From Bacteroidales bacterium (GTDB lineage: Bacteria > Bacteroidota > Bacteroidia > Bacteroidales > Muribaculaceae), in assembly GCA_004552725.1 (NCBI GenBank), contig SFNM01000089.1:1-9725 (forward strand): a stretch of 9,725 bases of DNA. The letters are read 5' to 3'. Shown here piece by piece: positions 5,047 through 9,725 of the stretch. Each line of letters begins with the position of its first letter. Within the stretch, counting starts at the first letter, position 1. The notes beneath the pieces were generated by a model. The model was not told the DNA's origin. It was given only the letters and a program-made list of their open reading frames with translations, and ran no database searches. The translations under genes were made by a program, and so were the position numbers.

Positions 5047-6264
5047 ATGAAAATTCCTGAAATCAATCGACCGGAAGCCGAACGCGCCGTGTTAGTAGGC
5101 TTGGTCAACGACACCCAAAACGAAGCGCGCGTGCGCGAGTATCTCGACGAGTTGGCTTTCTTGGCCGACACCGCCGGCGCTGTGTGCGTGCGCACTTTCA
5201 CCCAGCGACTCGACTATCCCAACCCGCGCACATTCGTGGGCAAGGGCAAATTGGAGGAAATCGCCGCGTTCGTCGAGGAAAACGACATCGCCATGGTGAT
5301 CTTCGACGACGACCTCTCGAGCAAACAAGTGCTCAACCTCGAACGCGAAATCAAGGTAAAAATCCTCGACCGAACTTCGCTAATCCTCGACATATTCGCC
5401 AACCGCGCTCGCACTGCACACGCTAAAACGCAGGTGGAATTGGCTCAATATCAGTATCTTCTGCCCCGCCTCACGCGTATGTGGACTCACCTCGAACGCC
5501 AACGCGGCGGCATCGGCATGCGCGGCCCCGGCGAAACGCAAATCGAAACCGACCGCCGTATAATTCTCGACAAAATCGCACGCCTCAAGGAGGAACTCCG
5601 CTCCATCGACAAGCAAAAAAGCATCCAACGCAAAAATCGCGGCAAACTCACGCGCATTGCGCTGGTGGGCTACACCAATGTAGGCAAATCCACACTGATG
5701 AACCTCCTGAGCAAGAGCGATGTGTTTGCCGAAAACAAACTCTTCGCCACGCTTGACACCACGGTGCGCAAGGTCATCATCGACAACCTGCCGTTCTTGT
5801 TGAGCGACACCGTGGGATTTATCCGCAAACTGCCCACTCACCTCATTGAGTCGTTCAAATCTACCCTCGACGAGGTGCGCGAAGCCGACATTCTGGTGCA
5901 CGTGGTGGATATCTCGCACCCCAACTTCGAGGAGCAAATCCAAGTGGTGGAACAAACGCTGCGCGAGGTATGCGACGGCGCCGACAAGCCCACCATTCTG
6001 GTTTTCAACAAAATAGACGCATTCACTTACACTCCGAAGGACGCCGACGATCTCAGCGAGGTGCGCCGCGAAAACATCTCGCTCGACGAACTCCGCGCCA
6101 CTTGGATGGCTCGCCTGGGCGAAAACTGCGTGTTTATCTCCGCTCGCAACTCCACCAACATCGACGAACTGCGCCGCCTGCTCTACACCCGCGCCCGCGA
6201 AATCCACCTCAGCCGCTTCCCTTACAACGACTTCCTCTACCAAAACTACGACGAACTCCAGTAG
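5047..6264 (+). CDS. hflX: GTPase HflX, ribosome-splitting factor
   Basis: HflX binds the 50S subunit and splits or rescues stalled 70S ribosomes, especially under heat stress, using GTP. At 405 residues it is complete. The N-terminal nucleotide-binding domain includes NPRTFVGKGKLEEI (59-72). The HflX signature GGIGMRGPGETQ (154-165) follows, then a helical linker. The G domain shows G1 GYTNVGKST (208-216), G2 TLDTT (235-239), G3 DTVGF (254-258), G4 NKID (321-324) and G5 SARN (365-368). The N-terminus, including AVLVGL (14-19) and EYLDELAFLADTAG (31-44), matches what I recall of Bacteroidales HflX, which supports the start at 5047 despite the almost absent leader. The composite repeat begins 28 nt after the stop. 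Confidence 0.96.
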   Translation: MKIPEINRPEAERAVLVGLVNDTQNEARVREYLDELAFLADTAGAVCVRTFTQRLDYPNPRTFVGKGKLEEIAAFVEENDIAMVIFDDDLSSKQVLNLEREIKVKILDRTSLILDIFANRARTAHAKTQVELAQYQYLLPRLTRMWTHLERQRGGIGMRGPGETQIETDRRIILDKIARLKEELRSIDKQKSIQRKNRGKLTRIALVGYTNVGKSTLMNLLSKSDVFAENKLFATLDTTVRKVIIDNLPFLLSDTVGFIRKLPTHLIESFKSTLDEVREADILVHVVDISHPNFEEQIQVVEQTLREVCDGADKPTILVFNKIDAFTYTPKDADDLSEVRRENISLDELRATWMARLGENCVFISARNSTNIDELRRLLYTRAREIHLSRFPYNDFLYQNYDELQ

Positions 6265-6292
6265 CCCCCTGCTGCGCAAGCCATCCGCAAGA

Positions 6293-6645
6293 GGCGGGTT
6301 GGTGTGGTGAGGCGGAAGCCGAACATACCCAAACCACGTTCCACAGCAGCACAGTAGCATCGGCAGGAGCACCGCCCGCGATGGAACGTGCGGAGCACGT
6401 GAGGGTGCGCCGGAGGCGCTCTCTTTTGTTAGCCGGGGGTTGGTGGCGCGGCGCGCCTCCTACCCCCGGAACCGGCGCACACACCAACCTTCCCCGGAGG
6501 GGATGTCCCACCTGCGAGAGATGCCCTCCGGGCAACGATTCCATCGGCGCGCCTACCGGGGGTAGCACCCGCTCCGCGGCTGCAACCCCCGGCTAACCAT
6601 AGAGAGCGCCTCCGGCGCACCCCGCAACGCGCTCCGCGCGTTCCC
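6293..6645 (+). repeat. Composite palindromic repeat, copy 2
   Basis: About 353 nt, in the same order and orientation as 1594-1968: module 6293-6325 (33 nt, one base longer than in copy 1), TTCCACAG (6340-6347), a GCGATGGA block near 6380, palindrome ACGTGC-GGA-GCACGT (6386-6400), a four-base gap, inverted repeat 6405-6620, then palindrome AACGCGC-TCC-GCGCGTT. The palindrome before the gap has a different stem from its counterpart in copy 1 (TGCCC/GGGCA) but the same GGA centre and the same spacing. It lies directly 3' of hflX. No gene is seen in 6265-6710, and 6646-6710 holds nothing else recognisable. Confidence 0.8.
6405..6620. repeat. 65/65-nt inverted repeat with 86-nt centre, copy 2
   Basis: Arms 6405-6469 and 6556-6620 correspond to copy 1. 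Outside two short patches in the centre, the copies differ at only a couple of bases. One of these (6452) changes the GGA loop of the left 37-nt hairpin to GGC without touching its stem; another (6421) improves arm-to-arm pairing. Central palindromes with GGA and TCC loops are kept. Confidence 0.85.
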
Positions 6646-6710
6646 ACCCGCCTCACCATCCTCCGGCGCACCCCCCATCATTGTACATTCAAAAAAATTG
6701 GCTCAAAAAT

Positions 6711-6742
6711 TTTGCAGTACAAGGAATTTTTTGTAACTTTGC
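6711..6742 (+). promoter_or_regulatory. rplU-rpmA promoter (Bacteroidota type)
   Basis: TTTG (6711-6714), a 19-nt spacer and TAACTTTGC (6734-6742) match the consensus. Expected transcription start is about 6746-6749, giving a leader of about 70 nt before rplU. Confidence 0.82.
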
Positions 6743-6819
6743 ATCGCTTTTTCCGCAACGGGCTCGAATAAGTGCCTCCGGGCCGCCCGCCGGGTTCATT
6801 TATAATCATCTATATTATA
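6743..6819 (+). promoter_or_regulatory. rplU leader, possible ribosomal-protein regulatory RNA
   Basis: Much longer than the leaders of pyrE and hflX here. It contains a GC-rich segment around 6776-6795 that can form CGGG-CCG-CCCG, followed by an AT-rich stretch (6797-6819) up to the start codon. Some bacteria regulate L21 operons through leader structures; autoregulation here is inferred from length and position only. Confidence 0.3.
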
Positions 6820-7140
6820 ATGTACGTAATCGTAGAAATTCAGGGCCAGCAGTTCAAAGCCGAAAAGGACCGCTTCCTGTACGTTCACTTCCTCGGTGAA
6901 GACCACAAAGAAGGCGACACCGTGGAATTCGACCGCGTTCTGTTGGTCGACAATGACGGCGCCGTGAAAGTGGGTGCCCCCACAGTAGAAGGTGCCAAAG
7001 TGGTGTGCGAAATCGCTACCACATTAGTGAAAGGCGACAAAGTAATCGTATTCAAGAAGAAACGTCGCAAAGGCTATCGCCGCAAAAACGGCCATCGCCA
7101 ATACTTCACCAAAGTTGTTATCAAAGACATAGTCGCTTAA
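6820..7140 (+). CDS. rplU: 50S ribosomal protein L21
   Basis: Structural protein of the large subunit that binds 23S rRNA near L20. The product is 106 residues, beginning MYVIVEIQGQQFK and carrying the basic stretch KKKRRKGYRRKNGHRQ near residues 78-93, typical of L21. The frame could be extended to an ATG at 6772, but that would add a non-conserved, proline-rich 16-residue tail, while the family normally starts at MYxIVE; I therefore place the start at 6820. It is followed after 23 nt by rpmA, the standard pairing. Confidence 0.96.
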   Translation: MYVIVEIQGQQFKAEKDRFLYVHFLGEDHKEGDTVEFDRVLLVDNDGAVKVGAPTVEGAKVVCEIATTLVKGDKVIVFKKKRRKGYRRKNGHRQYFTKVVIKDIVA

Positions 7141-7163
7141 CCCTTTAAAATCAGTTCACAGAA

Positions 7164-7361
7164 ATGGCACATAAGAAAGGTGTAGGTAGTTCTAAGAACG
7201 GCCGTGAATCAGAAAGCAAGCGACTTGGCGTGAAAATCTTCGGTGGCCAATTCGCCAAAGCCGGCAACATCATCAAACGTCAGCGCGGCACAGTCCACCA
7301 CCCCGGCCTCAACGTAGGTTTGGGTAAAGACCACACAATCTATGCCCTCATCGAAGCATAA
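7164..7361 (+). CDS. rpmA: 50S ribosomal protein L27, C-terminally short
   Basis: L27 lies at the base of the central protuberance, and its N-terminal tail reaches the peptidyl-transferase centre. The start MAHKKGVGSSKNGRESESKR and the core LGVKIFGGQ, RQRGT and GLGKDHT are typical. The product stops at 65 residues after YALIEA, whereas L27 is usually about 85-90. The missing part is the final beta-rich segment that normally follows the ALxxG turn. None of the three forward frames of the 77 nt after the stop contains a recognisable remainder. Several core residues also differ from the usual sequence (for example IIKRQRGTVHH). This may be a lineage-specific short form, a disrupted gene with a full copy elsewhere, or an assembly error. 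Confidence 0.88.
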   Translation: MAHKKGVGSSKNGRESESKRLGVKIFGGQFAKAGNIIKRQRGTVHHPGLNVGLGKDHTIYALIEA

Positions 7362-7391
7362 TTGCTGACCTCTGTCTCGTAAACTCATTCT

Positions 7392-7424
7392 GAGCGGAGA
7401 ACCGCACCCCGCGGCTCTCCGCTC
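7392..7424 (+). terminator. Hairpin between rpmA and MBOAT gene, probable terminator
   Basis: GAGCGGAGA (7392-7400) pairs with TCTCCGCTC (7416-7424). After one A.C mismatch CCGC (7402-7405) pairs with GCGG (7411-7414) around an ACCCC loop. Only a weak T-rich tail (TGCTTATT) follows. It probably ends the rplU-rpmA transcript, but it lies 14 nt before the next ATG and could instead act on translation of read-through mRNA. Confidence 0.6.
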
Positions 7425-7438
7425 TGCTTATTATCGCA

Positions 7439-8971
7439 ATGGTTTTCAACTCGCTGGCATTTGCTCTGTTCCTGCCAATAGTGTTCTTGCTCTATTGGCG
7501 CATCCGTTGTCGTTCGGCGCAAAACGTGTTGCTGCTCGCTGCGAGTTACGTTTTCTACGGCTGGTGGGATTGGCGCTTCCTGTCGCTGATTATCTTCACC
7601 ACCGCATCAACTTATCTTTTGGCACTGCCCGAGCGCCGCAAACGGCTCTGTTTGGCCACAAATATCGTGCTAAACTTGAGTGTGTTGGGCATATTCAAGT
7701 ACTACAACTTCTTCTCTTCCAGCCTGATGCGCGCACTCGGCTACCTTGGCATCAATGCCGACTGGCCGCTTCTCGATGTGCTGCTGCCGGTGGGCATTTC
7801 GTTCTACACGTTCCAAGCCATCAGTTATTCCGTCGACGTGTACCGCGGCAAGACAGCGCCATGTCGGCGACCCGTCGACTTCGCCGCTTTCGTAGCCTTC
7901 TTCCCACAACTGGTGGCCGGCCCGATTGAACGCGCCGCTGATATGTTGCCACAGTTTGCTCGCGAACGCCGCTTCTCCACCGCCGAAGCCACCGAAGGCG
8001 CTCGCCGCATCCTTTGGGGCTTGTTCAAAAAGTGCGTGGTGGCCGACAGTATGGCCTTCTGGGTGGATTTTGCCTTCGAAAACACCGCCATTTATGCTCA
8101 TTCTTGGGCGGAGTATGTAGTGGTAGCCATCGCCGTTGTCGGCTTCACCTTCCAACTATATGGTGATTTCTCTGGCTATTGCGACATAGCCCGCGGCTCA
8201 GCCCAACTCTTCGGTTTTCGCCTGAGCGACAACTTCTTATACCCGTATTTTGCTCGCAATGCCGTGGAATTTTGGCGCCGCTGGCACCGCACGCTGATGC
8301 GTTGGTTTACCGACTATGTGTACATCCCGCTCGGCGGCTCGCGCCGCGGCAATCGCTATCTCCACGTGTTTGTGGTCTTCTTGCTCTCTGGGCTGTGGCA
8401 CGGCGCCACCTTCACCTTCGTTACCTGGGGCATCCTCTGCTTCATTTGGTACGCTCTATCGGTGGCCGTCGGATGCCACAAGTACTCACCCGAGACCGAC
8501 CCATTAGGCTCGCGCCGCGACCTACCAAAAATGGCCTTCACCACAATGTGCTGGACCGCCACGCTCTTCGCCTTCCGCGCCGACAATATGCACAACTTAA
8601 TGCGCGTGGTTGAGTGCGCCGCCATCCCATTCCTGATTATCGCTGCGGCAATCGTGGGCTGCGCATGGGTATTGGCTCGCATCCCGGTGCGAGGCCGCAC
8701 GCTGGCCATCATCGCCGTAGCCGCTATCGCAATAATCCTGTTGCTCACCCCTTACGCGCCCCAAGTGAGCATGTATCTTCTCAACCGCTGGACATTCGTA
8801 ATGGGCGGAGTGATGCTCGCCGTTGAATGGCGCGGCCGCCACCACTCATTCGCTCTCCAACAGATGCCACGCCGCCGATGGCTCCGCCGCGCCTGCGATA
8901 TCATGCTGTTCTACATTGTGTTAACCGCCTTCTTCGCCGGCGAAGAAGCATTTATCTACTTCCAATTCTGA
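7439..8971 (+). CDS. MBOAT-family O-acyltransferase (AlgI-like), second copy
   Basis: A 510-residue multi-pass membrane protein. It shows the same landmarks as the 3536-5002 gene: LLPVGISFYTFQ (115-126), FFPQLVAGPIERA (154-166), YGDFSGYCDIARG (241-253), FWRRWHRTL (279-287), TDYVYIPLGG (291-300) and SGLWHG (317-322) with likely catalytic His321. It ends in AFIYFQF. Outside the motifs the two proteins differ clearly, so they are not a recent duplication. Its own promoter is not obvious in the 77 nt after rpmA. The next gene overlaps its stop codon by one base, so the two are probably translated together. Its substrate is not visible from sequence. Confidence 0.93.
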   Translation: MVFNSLAFALFLPIVFLLYWRIRCRSAQNVLLLAASYVFYGWWDWRFLSLIIFTTASTYLLALPERRKRLCLATNIVLNLSVLGIFKYYNFFSSSLMRALGYLGINADWPLLDVLLPVGISFYTFQAISYSVDVYRGKTAPCRRPVDFAAFVAFFPQLVAGPIERAADMLPQFARERRFSTAEATEGARRILWGLFKKCVVADSMAFWVDFAFENTAIYAHSWAEYVVVAIAVVGFTFQLYGDFSGYCDIARGSAQLFGFRLSDNFLYPYFARNAVEFWRRWHRTLMRWFTDYVYIPLGGSRRGNRYLHVFVVFLLSGLWHGATFTFVTWGILCFIWYALSVAVGCHKYSPETDPLGSRRDLPKMAFTTMCWTATLFAFRADNMHNLMRVVECAAIPFLIIAAAIVGCAWVLARIPVRGRTLAIIAVAAIAIILLLTPYAPQVSMYLLNRWTFVMGGVMLAVEWRGRHHSFALQQMPRRRWLRRACDIMLFYIVLTAFFAGEEAFIYFQF

Positions 8972-9725
8972 TGCGCCGCCCATATCTGAAATTCTTCTTC
9001 CGCACGTTCGGCTGGTTCACCGCCCTGATGCTCCCCATCGTGACGACCTACATCCTCATCGACCCACTGCATGCGCTACGTTTCCACGAGGAGCAAAATC
9101 CGATCACATACGAATATAGCCGTGCAATCTCGTCAATAAATTATTTCGACCATTATAACGACAGCATCCACTATGATTCTTTTATCATTGGCAGTTCTGT
9201 GGCCGAATGTTACGATATTGACCATTGGAAAAAATACCTACCGGAAGGCTCACGTCCTTATTACATTCACTATGCGGCACAAACTATTGAGCAACTACGT
9301 CTTACCTTAGACTACATCGCTAATAAAGCGCCGCTACGCAATGTCTTGGTAGTTCTCACTCCTAAATCTTGTTTTTTTACTGACTATAATGGAGTACAAT
9401 ATATCGCTTCTCCTAAAATTGAGAAGAATTATCTCCGCAAAGCACGCAATTATTTCAACGAATTCAAATTTTGCTTCGACCGCCGAGCTATTTTATCATA
9501 CTTATGCGTAAAAGTACTCAATTTAGAGAAGCCTTATGACAACGTTCTGCCATGGCTCAACCCACCATCCATTGAAGATAAGACCATCAACCTTACTACA
9601 TGTCCAATTACAGATAGTATAATTGATATAAGTTTTCTCGATTTCAAGACTACATTTCCCGATGGAGATGTCATAATGCGCAAATTCCCTATATCAATTA
9701 GCCCCAATGTGCTCAACGAGGTGCA
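8971..9725 (+). CDS. SGNH-like membrane-anchored MBOAT partner, 3' truncated by window
   Basis: The frame is open from the ATG at 8971 to the window end (251 codons plus two bases). The N-terminus is basic, followed by a membrane segment (about 9-31). The soluble part, which would face the periplasm, contains DSFIIGSS (69-76), where GSS resembles the nucleophile block of AlgX/AlgJ-like and related SGNH proteins that accompany MBOATs. A hydrophobic strand (VLVVLTPKS, about 125-133) fits the next core strand. Later catalytic blocks would lie outside the window, so activity cannot be judged. Its ATG shares the A of the upstream TGA. The first 140 nt use GC-rich codons like the neighbours; after about 9110 the codons become clearly AT-richer (TTA, ATA, TCT, AAT). 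Confidence 0.75.
   Translation, partial: MRRPYLKFFFRTFGWFTALMLPIVTTYILIDPLHALRFHEEQNPITYEYSRAISSINYFDHYNDSIHYDSFIIGSSVAECYDIDHWKKYLPEGSRPYYIHYAAQTIEQLRLTLDYIANKAPLRNVLVVLTPKSCFFTDYNGVQYIASPKIEKNYLRKARNYFNEFKFCFDRRAILSYLCVKVLNLEKPYDNVLPWLNPPSIEDKTINLTTCPITDSIIDISFLDFKTTFPDGDVIMRKFPISISPNVLNEV

Noticed and set aside
5380..6372. 330-codon minus-strand frame opposite hflX
   Set aside because: It is antisense to a clear, complete HflX gene and starts in repeat DNA; its composition is the expected shadow of a GC-rich coding strand.
6772..6819. Upstream ATG as the start of rplU
   Set aside because: It would add a 16-residue non-conserved extension; the L21 family begins at the ATG at 6820.

Overview
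The window is most likely chromosomal DNA of a Bacteroidales gut bacterium; the family is a guess (Muribaculaceae-like). Three promoters fit the Bacteroidota pattern: TTTG, a 19-20 nt spacer, then TAnnTTTG. Genes lack Shine-Dalgarno sequences. PyrE, HflX, L21 and L27 all read like Bacteroidales proteins. All recognised genes lie on the + strand.

Layout. 1-389 is GC-rich, repeat-filled intergenic DNA. 450-1509 holds pyrE and a small SRPBCC-fold protein, bracketed by a 35-nt inverted repeat. 1510-2216 is about 700 bp without a gene; it carries a composite palindromic repeat and a second, REP-like inverted pair. 2217-5002 is an envelope gene cluster: a lipoprotein with a four-cysteine Rieske-like motif, a periplasmic SGNH hydrolase and an MBOAT O-acyltransferase. 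5047-6264 is hflX on its own promoter with almost no leader. 6265-6710 carries a second copy of the composite repeat. 6711-7361 is a promoter, a leader, rplU and a short rpmA that lacks the usual L27 C-terminus. After a hairpin, 7439-9725 holds a second MBOAT gene overlapped by a second SGNH-like membrane protein that runs off the window.

Functional reading. The two MBOAT/SGNH pairs have opposite gene order and probably O-acylate (most likely O-acetylate) two different cell-surface glycans. This follows from the family and the pairing; no substrate is visible. The rest is housekeeping: pyrimidine synthesis, ribosome rescue and large-subunit proteins.

The most unusual material is the repeat system between genes. 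Many perfect small palindromes have unrelated stems but the same central trinucleotide, always closed as C-GGA-G (or C-TCC-G on the other strand). Some are nested inside a 65/65-nt inverted repeat present twice. Comparing the arms and the two copies shows paired, structure-preserving base changes, which points to selection on the folded form.
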